Of a DNA stretch of 64,000 nucleotides, positions 1 to 9,126 are shown piece by piece (within the stretch, counting starts at the first letter, position 1; each line of letters starts with the position of its first letter). Made by a program: the position numbers and the translations under genes. The DNA is from Kaistella palustris DSM 21579 (GTDB lineage: Bacteria > Bacteroidota > Bacteroidia > Flavobacteriales > Weeksellaceae), in NCBI RefSeq assembly GCF_000422265.1, contig NZ_KE383812.1, forward strand, positions 386,091 through 450,090, in the 5' to 3' direction. The notes under the pieces were generated by a model that saw only the letters and a program-made list of their open reading frames with translations, searched no databases and was not told the DNA's origin.

Positions 1-1
1 T

Positions 2-523
2 AAAGAAGTGAATAAGATCCGTGCAACGAAAAAGCTTCCCGTTCTTATTTGCAGCGAAGAAGAAAATTATTACGAATATTTAAAAATTGCTGATGAAAAA
101 GACAGTATTTATCAGACTTTTGTAAAAGGTAACCGCCTTGACGAAAAAGCCGAATCACTCGTAGAAAATGCCTGGCCACTTGTAAAGGAACATATTAAGG
201 ATGCTAATCTGAAAAAGTTGCAAAATGTTAAAGATGATCCCATAGCGCACAACCTGATCACCGACATCACCGAGATTTACCGCGCCGTGCAGGAAGGCCG
301 CGTGCAGACATTATTCGTAGAGGCGGAAAACACGCAACCCGCAAAAGTCGAAAACAGTGCTGTAACCCTGCTCAATTCAAATGACAAGCTCTCTGGCGCC
401 ACAACTGCAGATATCTACGATGATCTTCTTCAGATGAATACCGAAAAAGGTGGAGACGCAGTCTTTTTACCAGCCGGTTCCTTAAAAGACTGGAACGGTT
501 TGGGAGCGCTCCTGAGATATTAA
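2..523 (+). CDS. baeRF-family protein, C-terminal part (gene cut by window edge)
   Basis: The reading frame is open to the left edge (Lys-Glu codons precede the GTG at 8), so this is the 3' end of a longer gene and not a GTG-started gene. The visible 170 or so residues resemble the C-terminal half of bacterial archaeo-eukaryotic release-factor-like (baeRF) proteins: a helical stretch, a QEGRVQTLFVE segment, a block ending in KGGDAVFLPAGSL, and the terminal LLRY that closes many of these proteins. In that family the fold is eRF1/Pelota-like and a ribosome-associated role is only predicted. The product should be cytosolic. Family assignment is from pattern memory of the C-terminal half only. 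Confidence 0.7.
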   Translation, partial: KEVNKIRATKKLPVLICSEEENYYEYLKIADEKDSIYQTFVKGNRLDEKAESLVENAWPLVKEHIKDANLKKLQNVKDDPIAHNLITDITEIYRAVQEGRVQTLFVEAENTQPAKVENSAVTLLNSNDKLSGATTADIYDDLLQMNTEKGGDAVFLPAGSLKDWNGLGALLRY

Positions 524-554
524 TAAAATCCTCAACCGGTTTCCCCGCACCTGT

Positions 555-1400
555 TTAAAGATGCTTCCTCAGGAAATCTATTGAAAGCTCAGTCGCTGTC
601 TGCAGATCTGCAGGCAGCGATTTTTCTGTCCATGGTTCCGAAGCGCCAAATGTGTGATTCGCACCTTCAATCAGTTTAAGTTCCGATGTTTTGCACCATT
701 CGTTGAGCAGTAAAGCTTCCTTATCTTTTACAGCATCATCTTCCGTTCCCTGGATTATTAAAAAAGGTTTTTCCAGATGTTGCGCTGCGTACTGAACATC
801 GAAACGGGTTTCATTTTGCTCAAAATCTTCAAAAAACTGAAAATAATGCGGCATCTGCTGGTGTGTTCTTTTATTTTCAGAATACATTACGCCGGAGGTT
901 TTCCAGTCGTCAAACCGCTGCTGCGAGGGGAAACGGTAACGGAAATTACTTACGCCGGCCAGCGTTACAAGTGCTTTTACACGCTCGTCTTCAAAAGCTT
1001 TTATCACCGTTATGCCGCCGCCACGGCTGTGACCGATCACCGCGACCTTATTCCCGTCAACATTTTCTTCCTTTAAAAAGTGGTTTAGAACTGTGTCGTA
1101 ATCGGACATTTCCTTACTGAAGTTATTATTTCCAAAAGCTTCAAGATCTGCAAATTCTTGGGGTTTGTCGGGCGTGGTTCCGTTGTGCGAAAAATTAAAT
1201 TTCACAAAAAAGAAGCCGGCTTCCGCAAATTTTTCCGCCATCAGCTCCCAGGCTCCCCAATCTTTATATCCTTTGTAACCGTGTGCAAAAATTACGAGCG
1301 GCAGCTTTTGCTCGTTTATAGGGTAAAAAGCATCAGCCAGAAAATCGCGTGTTGCACTGTTATTGAGTTTTATATTTTTCTCCGATTTAATGTTTTCCAT
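555..1400 (-). CDS. alpha/beta hydrolase (dienelactone-hydrolase-like)
   Basis: A 281-residue cytosolic alpha/beta-hydrolase with no signal peptide. The oxyanion-hole region is FAHGYKG (about 38-44). The nucleophile elbow GHSRGG puts Ser at about 125, followed by an acid candidate in QGTEDDAV (about 221-222) and the catalytic His in GANHTFG (about 249), so the triad is complete. This pattern is common in Bacteroidota esterases or hydrolases of unknown substrate. It stands alone, convergent with the baeRF gene and about 250 bp from the M13 peptidase terminator. Substrate cannot be read from sequence. Confidence 0.85.
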   Translation of the reverse strand: MENIKSEKNIKLNNSATRDFLADAFYPINEQKLPLVIFAHGYKGYKDWGAWELMAEKFAEAGFFFVKFNFSHNGTTPDKPQEFADLEAFGNNNFSKEMSDYDTVLNHFLKEENVDGNKVAVIGHSRGGGITVIKAFEDERVKALVTLAGVSNFRYRFPSQQRFDDWKTSGVMYSENKRTHQQMPHYFQFFEDFEQNETRFDVQYAAQHLEKPFLIIQGTEDDAVKDKEALLLNEWCKTSELKLIEGANHTFGASEPWTEKSLPADLQTATELSIDFLRKHL

Positions 1401-1620
1401 TTTTTAATGATTTTCAGGATTATTGGCGCCAACCAAAATTACTCAATTTATGGGCGCACAACCGCTACATATTTGTAACTTTCAATAAAGTTTGCATTTT
1501 TAAAGTTTAGTTTCTCTCAAAAACAATTTCATCAAACGCAAATACTATTACGTATTAGGTGTTGTCGTAAAAATCACATCTAATCAGCGGCAGCTTCATT
1601 TTCGAAAGCAACCAAATAAA

Positions 1621-1648
1621 AAAACGCCTGAAAAAAATTCAGACGTTT
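1621..1648 (-). terminator. Rho-independent terminator of the first M13 peptidase gene
   Basis: Read on the minus strand, GAAACGTCTGAA pairs with TTCAGGCGTTT around a short T-rich loop with one mismatch, and a run of T follows. It lies just beyond the stop codon at 1655. Confidence 0.75.
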
Positions 1649-1654
1649 CAAATT

Positions 1655-3733
1655 TTACCAGATCTTAATTCTTTGTTCCGGTGCTTTGTAAAGCGCATCA
1701 CCCGGTTTAATGTCGAAGGCGGTATAAAACGCATCCTGATTTACCAACGGTGCAAAAGCCCGGAAATATCCCGGCGAGTGTGGATCGGTTTTCACCTGGT
1801 TTACCATATATTTTTCCGTAGATTTTGTTCTCCAGACTGTGGCCCAACTCATAAAGAAGCGCTGATCCTGCGTAAATCCGCTGATCTTCCCGGGATTGCC
1901 ATGATCTTTCAGGTACATCTGCAGTGCAGTATAAGCCACTGCTACACCACCAAGGTCGCCAATGTTTTCACCGCTCGTAAATTTCCCATTAATGAAACTG
2001 CCTTTTACAGGCTCATAAGCATTGTACTGGTTTGCGAGTTCACCCACTTTGGCATCGAAATTCTTACGGTCCACATCAGTCCACCAGTTATTCAGATTTC
2101 CATCACCATCGAAGCGGGAGCCGGAATCATCGAAACCGTGTGAAATTTCGTGGCCAATCACCGCACCGATCCCTCCAAAATTCACGGCCGGATCTGCCTT
2201 AAAGTTAAAGAAAGGCGGCTGTAAAATTGCGGCTGGGAAAACAATTTCGTTATTGGAACCACTGTAATACGCGTTCACTGTTTGCGGCGACATTCCCCAC
2301 TCGGTTTTATCTACAGGCTGACCAACTTTCGCAAGATTTTTGGCATACTGCCACGCAGTGATATTCTGTAGGTTCTTATAGTAAGTTCCACCTTCATCTT
2401 TACCTGCAAGCGTCAGTTTAGAATAATCTTTCCACTGATCCGGATATGCAATCTTTACCGAGAATTTTGAAAGTTTTTCCTGGGCTTTCACTTTGGTTTC
2501 AGGCGACATCCAGTCATTGTCGGCAATATGTTGTTTGAAGGATTTCTTCAGATAATCGATGTAGGTTTCCATTTGCTGCTTAGCTTCGGCAGGAAAGTAT
2601 TTTTCCACATATAATTTCCCGAATGCTTCGCCCAAAACGCCATTGATCACTCCCAAGCCACGTTTATTCATAGCTCGCTGCTCCTGCTGTCCCTGTAAAT
2701 ATTTCGAATAGAAATCAAAATAAATATCGTCCAGATCTTTGCTGAGATTCCCCGCGTTTGATGAGATCATGCGTGCCTTCATATATTCTTTAAGCAGAGG
2801 AAGCGTGCGCTCATTCATCCACGAATCCATATTTTGATAATACTTCAGTTCGCTTACGATCACTTTATCAGTTTTCACACCCGCATCGCTCAAATACGCA
2901 GGCAAATTCACATGCGTGACCAGTTTTGAAAGTTCGGTCAGCGTTTTCGGGTTATACCGAAGGTTTGCATCGCGGTTCTGCTCGTTGGTCAACAGATCCT
3001 GCGCGAGTTTTTTCTCAAAATCCACCACACGCTGGGCAGTCTGATCTGAGTTGCTGTAACCTACGGCGCCGAAAAGCTTGGCAAGGTAATTTTTATATTC
3101 GGCTAAAGTTTTGGTGTTAGCCTCGTTTTCTTTCTGATAATAGTCGCGGCCCAAACCTAGAGATGCACCGCCAAGATACACGGCGTTCATGTTTGAGTTC
3201 TTCATATCTGCGCCCACGCGCCACGCGTAAAAAGGATTATCGCCTGTTTTAGTAGCTTCGGTAAGATATTTCTGGAGTTGCGCTACATTTTTAATATCAT
3301 CGATCTTTTGAAGATCAGCTTTTATAGGATTTATTCCGTCGGCATTTCTTTTGTCCCAGTCCATAAAAGTGCCGTAGAGGTTCTGGATTTTCTGCCCTTC
3401 GGAATCGGGTGCAAATTTATCCGTAAGGATCTTATTCAGGATATCAAGCGACGAGTTGTCCACGTCTTCGCGCAACGCGTTGAAGCTGCCCCAGCTTGAT
3501 TTATCGGCAGGAATCTCTGCAGTTTTCATCCAGTTGCCATTAACATAATTAAAGAAATCATCTTGTGGGCGAACAGTTGTATCCATAAATGAAAGGTTCA
3601 GACCTTCATCAGCAACTTCTGCATTTCCTACGGAAGACTGCGTAGTTTCGGGTGTTGCGCTTTTAGTCGTGGTACAGGAATTAAGATATACTATTCCCGA
3701 AAAAGCGAGTACCGCCAGTGTCAGTTTTTTCAT
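1655..3733 (-). CDS. M13 family zinc metallopeptidase, lipoprotein (copy 1)
   Basis: A neprilysin/PepO-like M13 endopeptidase of 692 residues, full length for the family. The N-terminus is a lipoprotein signal, MKKLTLAVLAFSGIVYLNSC, so the enzyme should be anchored in the envelope. The zinc site GHEISH is at about 527-532, the second-zinc-ligand motif ENIGDLGG follows about 55 residues later, and the N-A-Y/F substrate motif appears as VNAYYSG. An upstream in-frame ATG at 3748 would add MNHYF. I prefer 3733 because the paralogue next door starts the same way (MKK...) and because a promoter box at 3762-3769 would leave almost no leader before 3748. It forms a tandem pair with the next gene. Confidence 0.93.
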   Translation of the reverse strand: MKKLTLAVLAFSGIVYLNSCTTTKSATPETTQSSVGNAEVADEGLNLSFMDTTVRPQDDFFNYVNGNWMKTAEIPADKSSWGSFNALREDVDNSSLDILNKILTDKFAPDSEGQKIQNLYGTFMDWDKRNADGINPIKADLQKIDDIKNVAQLQKYLTEATKTGDNPFYAWRVGADMKNSNMNAVYLGGASLGLGRDYYQKENEANTKTLAEYKNYLAKLFGAVGYSNSDQTAQRVVDFEKKLAQDLLTNEQNRDANLRYNPKTLTELSKLVTHVNLPAYLSDAGVKTDKVIVSELKYYQNMDSWMNERTLPLLKEYMKARMISSNAGNLSKDLDDIYFDFYSKYLQGQQEQRAMNKRGLGVINGVLGEAFGKLYVEKYFPAEAKQQMETYIDYLKKSFKQHIADNDWMSPETKVKAQEKLSKFSVKIAYPDQWKDYSKLTLAGKDEGGTYYKNLQNITAWQYAKNLAKVGQPVDKTEWGMSPQTVNAYYSGSNNEIVFPAAILQPPFFNFKADPAVNFGGIGAVIGHEISHGFDDSGSRFDGDGNLNNWWTDVDRKNFDAKVGELANQYNAYEPVKGSFINGKFTSGENIGDLGGVAVAYTALQMYLKDHGNPGKISGFTQDQRFFMSWATVWRTKSTEKYMVNQVKTDPHSPGYFRAFAPLVNQDAFYTAFDIKPGDALYKAPEQRIKIW

Positions 3734-3761
3734 AAAGTAGTGGTTCATTTTTGATTAAAAT

Positions 3762-3769
3762 CAAAGATA
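3762..3769 (-). promoter_or_regulatory. Bacteroidota -7 promoter box, M13 copy 1
   Basis: Minus-strand TATCTTTG fits the TAnnTTTG consensus of the Bacteroidota primary sigma factor. Transcription should begin near 3755, which favours the ATG at 3733 over that at 3748. No clear -33 TTTG was found at the ideal distance. Confidence 0.5.
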
Positions 3770-3844
3770 GGGAAATTTTCGGTGCAGAAAAAGGTCTGGT
3801 GGAAAGGTCTGCAGCTCAGGCGACCGATTTTCTGCTCACAAAAA

Positions 3845-3866
3845 ATCACCCGGCAATGCGGGTGAT
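3845..3866 (-). terminator. Rho-independent terminator of M13 copy 2
   Basis: An 8-bp perfect stem (ATCACCCG with CGGGTGAT, loop of 6). On the minus strand it is followed by a T run. It sits between the two M13 genes, so they are transcribed separately or with attenuation between them. Confidence 0.8.
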
Positions 3867-3890
3867 ATATTTATTAAATTAAAAAAAATT

Positions 3891-5972
3891 TTACCAGATC
3901 TTAACTCTGTCTTCCGGCGCTTTGTAAAGTTTATCGCCTTCCTTCACATCAAACGCTTTGTAGAAAGCATCTGTATTTACGAGCGGAACGAAAGCTCTGT
4001 ATAATCCCGGTGAATGTTCATTGGTTTTGATCTGATTTACAAGTGCAGCTTCTTTTTGAAGTGTTCGCCAAACAGTAGCCCAGTTCATAAAGAAACGCTG
4101 ATCCTGTGTGTAACCGCTGATCAGTCCCGGATTACCATGGTCTTTAAGATACATCTGAAGTGCATCATAAGAAATATTAACACCTCCTAAATCAGCAATA
4201 TTTTCGCCATTGGTAAAAGTACCGTTCAGGAAAGTTCCTTTTACAGGTTCGTATTTGTCATACTGTGCCGCAAGGGCTTTGGTGACTTTTTCGAAATTGG
4301 TTTTATCTGCAGGCGTCCACCAGTCTACAAGGTTTCCTTCGGCATCGAACTGCGCGCCGGAATCATCGAAACCATGTGTCATCTCGTGACCGATCACTGC
4401 ACCGATCCCACCAAAATTTACCGCCGCATCTGCTTTTGGATTAAAGAATGGCGGCTGAAGTATTGCGGCAGGAAAAACGATCTCGTTATTAAGCGGATTA
4501 TAGTATGCATTCACCGTTTGCGGAGTCATTCCCCACTCTGTTCTGTCTACCGGTTTGCCGATCTTGTCCAGATCTTTCTGATACTGCCATGCTGCTACGT
4601 TCAGCAGGTTTTGATAAAGCGAGCCACCGTCTGCCTCGGAGTTTATGGTAAGTTTTGAGTAGTCTTTCCACTTATCCGGGTAAGCTACTTTTACGGTGAA
4701 TGTATTGAGTTTTGCCAGGGCTTTTTCTTTGGTCACCGGCGACATCCATGCAAGATTGTTGATGTGCGAAGCGAAACTTTTTTTCAGGTAACCGATGAGT
4801 TCAACCATCTGCGATTTGGCTTCTGCAGGGAAATACTTCTCAACGTATAATTTCCCGAAAGCTTCGCCTAAAACGCCGTTAATGAGTTCATAACCACGCT
4901 TGTTCTGTGCTCTCTGTTCCTGCTGACCACGCAAATATTTACCGTAAAAATTAAACTTCTTCTGATCCAGGTCCTGGCTTAAATGGCTTGCACTGCCTGA
5001 AAGCTTATGAAATTTCATATAGTCTTTGATCAGCGGCAAATTTTTAGTATTCAGAAACTTATCTAAATTCTGATAATATTTCAGTTCGCCTACAATTACC
5101 CGGTCAGCATCAACGCCAACAGCCGTAAGATATTTCGGCAGGTCTACATTCTTCACCATCTTGGCAAGTTGCGCGCGGGTTTCGGGGTTGTACTGCAAGG
5201 TCGCATCACGGATCTGCTCATTGGTAAGGTAAGTCTGCGCGATGCTCTTCTCGAAGTTTACTATATTTTGTGCTGTGGCGGATGAATTTTTATAACCCAA
5301 AACATCCAGCATAGATGCTACATATTTGGCGTATTCTGCAAGAGCTTCGGTATTCTTGGTGTTCTGCTTCTGGTAATAATCCCTGCCCATTCCCAGCGTA
5401 GCATCATCCATATACACTGCATTCATTTTAGAATCTTTCAGATCACCTTGAACTTCCCAGCCATAAAAAGGGTTTTCGCCGATTTTTGTCGCCTCGATGA
5501 GATAGTTCTGCAGATCGCTCATATTTTTAATGGCGTCGATCTTTGTAAGATCCTTTTGGATTGGTGCCAGACCATCGGCATTTCGTTTATCCATGTCCAT
5601 GTACGTGGCGTACAGGTCCTGAATTTTTTTACCTTCGCTGCCTTCTGCAAATTTATCATTCAGAAGAGAATTCAGAATGGTCATCGAATTATTGTCGGTG
5701 TCTTCTGCAAGTTTGTTAAAACTTCCCCAGGTTGATTTATCCGAAGGGATCACGGCTGTTTTCATCCAGTTCCCGTTCACGAAATTGTAAAAATCATCCT
5801 GCGGGCGTACAGATTTATCGAAAGTGGTAAAGTCTAAACCGTGGTCTGTAATTTCTTTTGGTGTTTCCATAGGAGTAGCCGGAGTTTCCGGTGAGGGTGG
5901 TGTTTTGGTAGCGCACGAGCTGAGTGCGACCATTCCTGCGAAGGCAAGAACACTTATATTGAATTTTTTCAT
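3891..5972 (-). CDS. M13 family zinc metallopeptidase, lipoprotein (copy 2)
   Basis: A 693-residue M13 endopeptidase, a clear paralogue of the gene downstream: the two can be aligned end to end with no large gaps. It has a lipoprotein signal (MKKFNISVLAFAGMVALSSC) followed by a short Pro/Thr-rich linker. The zinc-binding GHEMTH is at about 528-533, ENIADLGG provides the third ligand, and VNAYYNP provides the substrate-backbone motif. The mature enzyme should face the periplasm or cell surface and cleave peptides. The copies differ most in the linker and in surface segments, as expected of an older duplication. Confidence 0.93.
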   Translation of the reverse strand: MKKFNISVLAFAGMVALSSCATKTPPSPETPATPMETPKEITDHGLDFTTFDKSVRPQDDFYNFVNGNWMKTAVIPSDKSTWGSFNKLAEDTDNNSMTILNSLLNDKFAEGSEGKKIQDLYATYMDMDKRNADGLAPIQKDLTKIDAIKNMSDLQNYLIEATKIGENPFYGWEVQGDLKDSKMNAVYMDDATLGMGRDYYQKQNTKNTEALAEYAKYVASMLDVLGYKNSSATAQNIVNFEKSIAQTYLTNEQIRDATLQYNPETRAQLAKMVKNVDLPKYLTAVGVDADRVIVGELKYYQNLDKFLNTKNLPLIKDYMKFHKLSGSASHLSQDLDQKKFNFYGKYLRGQQEQRAQNKRGYELINGVLGEAFGKLYVEKYFPAEAKSQMVELIGYLKKSFASHINNLAWMSPVTKEKALAKLNTFTVKVAYPDKWKDYSKLTINSEADGGSLYQNLLNVAAWQYQKDLDKIGKPVDRTEWGMTPQTVNAYYNPLNNEIVFPAAILQPPFFNPKADAAVNFGGIGAVIGHEMTHGFDDSGAQFDAEGNLVDWWTPADKTNFEKVTKALAAQYDKYEPVKGTFLNGTFTNGENIADLGGVNISYDALQMYLKDHGNPGLISGYTQDQRFFMNWATVWRTLQKEAALVNQIKTNEHSPGLYRAFVPLVNTDAFYKAFDVKEGDKLYKAPEDRVKIW

Positions 5973-6049
5973 AGGTGAATTTTAATGAATAGGTAGAAAA
6001 AAAAGCTAAATTGTTTCAATAGTATAAAAAATAATTCAAGTCATGCGTA

Positions 6050-6646
6050 TTAAAAGTTATTCTTGATCATTTTATCCTGAAAACCGGAAAAGAAGATCAG
6101 AGCGCATAACCCGCCGAGGAACGCCGCAAATATATCAGTCTGGGTATCCCAGATGTAGCCCTGTGTACCGAGAAAACTGTCGCCGGAATCACCAGAAAAT
6201 ACAGAAACTGCCCATTCCAGCAGTTCATAAGTTCCGCTGATGGCAAGCACAATGCACATAACGAGGAACGGTAGCCAGGAGATTTTATTAAGCACTTTTT
6301 TTCGGATCAGAATTTCGCGCGCTATCAAGGCAGGCGAAAATCCCTGAACAAAATGCCCGATCTTATCGTAGTTGTTTCGGTTGCCACCCAGAAAATTATT
6401 CATCCAACGGAAACCCGGCACTTCTGCATATGTAAAATGCGCACCGAGAAGGAGCACCAGAAAATGGAGAAATATAACACAGTAAACGAAGTTGCTGAAT
6501 TCAAACTTCCGGAAAATAGCAAGCGCTAAAATTCCCAGAAACACCGGAAAAGCCTCAAGCCACCAGGTGAAACTTTCCTTTGCGCCCACAAAGGAAAACA
6601 GGACTGCGACAACGGTAAGTAAGAGTAAGATATATTTGAGCCTCAT
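6050..6646 (-). CDS. YjdF-like (DUF2238) inner-membrane protein
   Basis: A 198-residue integral membrane protein with about six hydrophobic segments. It shows the conserved DUF2238/YjdF features: HFTYAEVP, then NNYDKIGHFVQGF, EILIRKK, GTYELLEW and a final DTQTDIFAAFLG. Function of the family is unknown. Its ATG lies one base after the cinA stop codon, so the two are almost certainly co-transcribed. The conserved His, Glu and Asp residues inside membrane segments suggest a catalytic or transport role, but that is inference. Confidence 0.82.
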   Translation of the reverse strand: MRLKYILLLLTVVAVLFSFVGAKESFTWWLEAFPVFLGILALAIFRKFEFSNFVYCVIFLHFLVLLLGAHFTYAEVPGFRWMNNFLGGNRNNYDKIGHFVQGFSPALIAREILIRKKVLNKISWLPFLVMCIVLAISGTYELLEWAVSVFSGDSGDSFLGTQGYIWDTQTDIFAAFLGGLCALIFFSGFQDKMIKNNF

Positions 6647-6647
6647 T

Positions 6648-7901
6648 TTATGAGTTTGCCTTCACCAAAATTTCAATGAGATCCTGAAGCACCCTTTGCG
6701 AAACAAAATTCGCAAAATCATTGCGCTCGAGATGCGGCAGAAAAAGCCGGTTTGTCTTTTCAAAATCTTTGACCCGAATGGAATAATACACCAAGCCGAC
6801 CTCATTTCCAAAATCATCGGGATCGGGACCTGAAACACCGGTTGTTGAAAGGGCAATATCTGTATCGAAAAGTTTGCGGCAGCCCAGCGTCATTTGCTGC
6901 GCCACTTCTGCGGACACTACGGTTTTTTCCTGCACGGTTTTTTCGGAAACGCCAAGTATTTTGATCTTTTTCTGGGTTTCATACGGAATGATGCCGCCCA
7001 GAAACAAAGCCGAAAGTCCCGGAACCGAAGTAATAAGCCGCGCGAGTTCACCACCGGTGCAACTTTCTGCCGTAGAAATGGTAAGCTTTTTGGCGAGTAA
7101 GATTTCTTTCAGGATTTCCTGGATTTCATTTCCGGTCCAGGAAATAACTTTTTCGCCGATGAGCGGTTTCAGCTTTTCTGATTCCAGATCGAGTTGTTTT
7201 TCAAGCGTCCGCGCATCGTTTCCTACGGCTGTTAAGCGAAGTTTCACGCGGTTACCGATCGGCAGGTAAGAGAGCGAAATATTTTCCGGCAGCGCAAGTT
7301 CCCAGTCTTCAATGGTTAAAGCCAAGAGACTCTCGGGGAAATGCACCACAGAAATCATACGGGAAACAATCTGGCTGAGTGAAAATTTTTCTTTAAGGTA
7401 AGGTATGATTTTATCTTTTATTAAAGGTTTTACCTCATACGGAACGCCCGGCAAACAGATGGCGATCTTACCACCTCCCTCAATAAGCTGGCAGGGTGCG
7501 GAGCCGTTTTCGTTCTGAAATATTTTTGCCCTGCTTAGAACAACCGCCTGGTTACGGTTAATTTCGAGAAGATTTTCGCGGTTGCGTTTGATTAAATAGC
7601 GGCGTAAATGCGCGAATGTCTGCCCGTCGAATTCAAGTTCATCATTAAAGAATTCGGCGAAGGCAATTTTGGTCTTGTCATCTTTTGTAGGTCCCAGACC
7701 GCCGGTTGTAATTACAATATCGCCAAGGTTAAAAGCGTGCTTTAAAGTTTTTTTAATGGTTTCGAAAGAATCGGAAACGGTAAAGATCTGTACCACGGGA
7801 ATCCCGATGTTTTTTAACTGGTTGGCGATGTAATTGGAATTGGTATCCACGGTGTTCCCCGAAAGAATTTCGTCGCCAATGGTTATGAGCACTGCTTTCA
7901 T
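6648..7901 (-). CDS. cinA: CinA family nicotinamide-nucleotide amidohydrolase
   Basis: A 417-residue two-domain CinA protein. The N-terminal MoaB/MogA-like domain starts ITIGDEILSG and contains TTGGLGPTKDD. The C-terminal amidase domain carries STAESCTGG, YETQKK and TTGVSGPD. CinA proteins of this form hydrolyse ADP-ribose and deamidate NMN in pyridine-nucleotide salvage; some link to competence. The upstream ATG at 7916 would add MIYIS. The start at 7901 (MKAVLITIGDE) fits family N-termini better. It is the first gene of a two-gene unit with the YjdF-like gene. Confidence 0.93.
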   Translation of the reverse strand: MKAVLITIGDEILSGNTVDTNSNYIANQLKNIGIPVVQIFTVSDSFETIKKTLKHAFNLGDIVITTGGLGPTKDDKTKIAFAEFFNDELEFDGQTFAHLRRYLIKRNRENLLEINRNQAVVLSRAKIFQNENGSAPCQLIEGGGKIAICLPGVPYEVKPLIKDKIIPYLKEKFSLSQIVSRMISVVHFPESLLALTIEDWELALPENISLSYLPIGNRVKLRLTAVGNDARTLEKQLDLESEKLKPLIGEKVISWTGNEIQEILKEILLAKKLTISTAESCTGGELARLITSVPGLSALFLGGIIPYETQKKIKILGVSEKTVQEKTVVSAEVAQQMTLGCRKLFDTDIALSTTGVSGPDPDDFGNEVGLVYYSIRVKDFEKTNRLFLPHLERNDFANFVSQRVLQDLIEILVKANS

Positions 7902-8064
7902 TGAAATATATATCATGTAAAATTAAAGAATTATTCTACCGGTCTGCCACAAGTTTCCGAAAAAAAAGCCAACAAATTCTGTGCAGAAAAAAGAACTTTT
8001 TTCATGTGGTTCAATTATTGTTGAGATAAGGCAGGGCTTGCCGGAAAAAAACGAAACTGGATTA

Positions 8065-8140
8065 TAGCCCCGGTTGAACGGCCTATCTGAGCTCTCCCGC
8101 TGCGCGGCAGCGCAACGGGAAGCGAGTAGTGAAAACGGGT
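8065..8140 (+). repeat. Intergenic repeat with hairpin (TAGCCC/GAGCTCTCCCG type)
   Basis: Begins TAGCCCCGGTTGAACGG, passes GAGCTCTCCCG, forms a small hairpin (CGCTGC with GCAGCG) and ends CGGGAAGCGAGTAGTGAAAACGG. A second copy lies on the opposite strand at 43622-43695 with the same flanks and a different middle. It fills most of the 298-bp gap between cinA and the STAS-like gene, and the downstream gene's leader lies just beyond it. Confidence 0.7.
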
Positions 8141-8199
8141 ACAGTTTTCGGAAAGTGCCCACTCCCGATGCTCCAAAAAAAACATTAAATAAAATACAT

Positions 8200-8580
8200 A
8201 TGATTACCTTAATTCCTGACGTTCCCGACAACGTAGCCGCGTTTAAAGCGACCGGCGATATTACCAAAGAAGATTTCGAAAACCTGGTGATTCCTACGGT
8301 AGAAGCCAAAACGAACACTTTCGGTGAACTTAATTACCTGTTTTATATAGATACCGACCTGGATCAGTTTACACTTGGCGCCTGGTTTCAGGATGCACTG
8401 CTGGGTTTAAAAAACCTGATCAACTGGAATCGCGCAGCAATTGTAACGGACAAGAAAAGTGTGCAGCGCTTTACAGATATCTTCAGTGTGGTGATGCCCG
8501 GCGAGTTTAAATCCTTCCCAAAAGAAGATCTGGAAAATGCCCTGTTTTGGTGCGCCAATGGAAATGAAATCAACGATTAA
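8200..8580 (+). CDS. SpoIIAA-like STAS-domain protein
   Basis: A 126-residue soluble protein. It starts MITLIPDVPDNVAAFKATGDITKEDF and continues with a beta/alpha pattern (YLFYID, WNRAAIVTDKK, PGEFKSFPKEDLENALFW) typical of the SpoIIAA-like family (STAS/SEC14-like fold). The frame is open upstream to 8074, but that stretch is repeat sequence, and the ATG at 8200 follows an A-rich leader as usual in this phylum. It heads a run of three stress-type genes on the same strand. Exact role unknown. Confidence 0.85.
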   Translation: MITLIPDVPDNVAAFKATGDITKEDFENLVIPTVEAKTNTFGELNYLFYIDTDLDQFTLGAWFQDALLGLKNLINWNRAAIVTDKKSVQRFTDIFSVVMPGEFKSFPKEDLENALFWCANGNEIND

Positions 8581-8596
8581 ACCTAAATCTAAAAAT

Positions 8597-9106
8597 ATGT
8601 CAACAGAAAATTTAACCCAAACCGAAGCGGTAAAAAAACTGAAAGAACTCTCGGAAAGTGCACGCGTCTGCATGTTCTGCACAGAACTGGATACGTTACC
8701 GATCGCGGCCAGACCTATGAGTCTGCGCGAAACCGACGACGAGGGAAATATGTGGTTCATCAGCAATTCTGAGAGCAACAAAAACTTCGAGATCAGGGAG
8801 GATAACCGTGTGCAGCTGTACTTTATGAATAATGGCAGTTCAGAATATTTGTCGGTATATGGCAAAGCGTACATTTATAAAGACCAGAATATGATCGAAG
8901 ATAAGTGCCCGCCTATTGCAAAAGCCTAGTTCGAAGATGGAAAAGACGATCCAAACGTTTCGGTAATCCGCGTGCAGCCGCAGGAAACGTACTACTGGGA
9001 TACCAAAGCCGGAAAACTTGTTTCTATGCTGAGTTTTGCTGCAGCGGCTGTTACCGGCAACAAATCCGATAATGATGATGGTGTGGAAGGAAACCTGAAT
9101 GTATAA
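8597..9106 (+). pseudogene. Pyridoxamine-5'-phosphate-oxidase-like general stress protein, interrupted by a TAG codon
   Basis: The reading frame from ATG 8597 to TAA 9104-9106 encodes a 169-codon protein of the general-stress-protein-26/PPOx-like split-barrel family (KKLKELSESARVCMFCTEL, then RPMSLRETDDEGNMWFIS, and later VQPQETYYWDTKAGK). Codon 111 (8927-8929) is TAG. The reading continues after it in the same frame with family-like sequence (FEDGKDDPNVSVIRV). The family commonly has Trp before this Phe, so one G-to-A change from TGG would explain it. It sits between the STAS-like gene and dps. Either a recent nonsense mutation or a base-call error; the first 110 residues alone lack the C-terminal part of the barrel. 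Confidence 0.85.
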
Positions 9107-9126
9107 TTAAACAAATAAAAAATATT

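Noticed and set aside
8074..8199. Longer start for the STAS-like protein
   Set aside because: The extension translates the intergenic repeat element.
8927..8929. TAG as pyrrolysine or recoded codon
   Set aside because: No supporting genes in the window, no other in-frame TAG seen, and a Trp codon one base away explains it.
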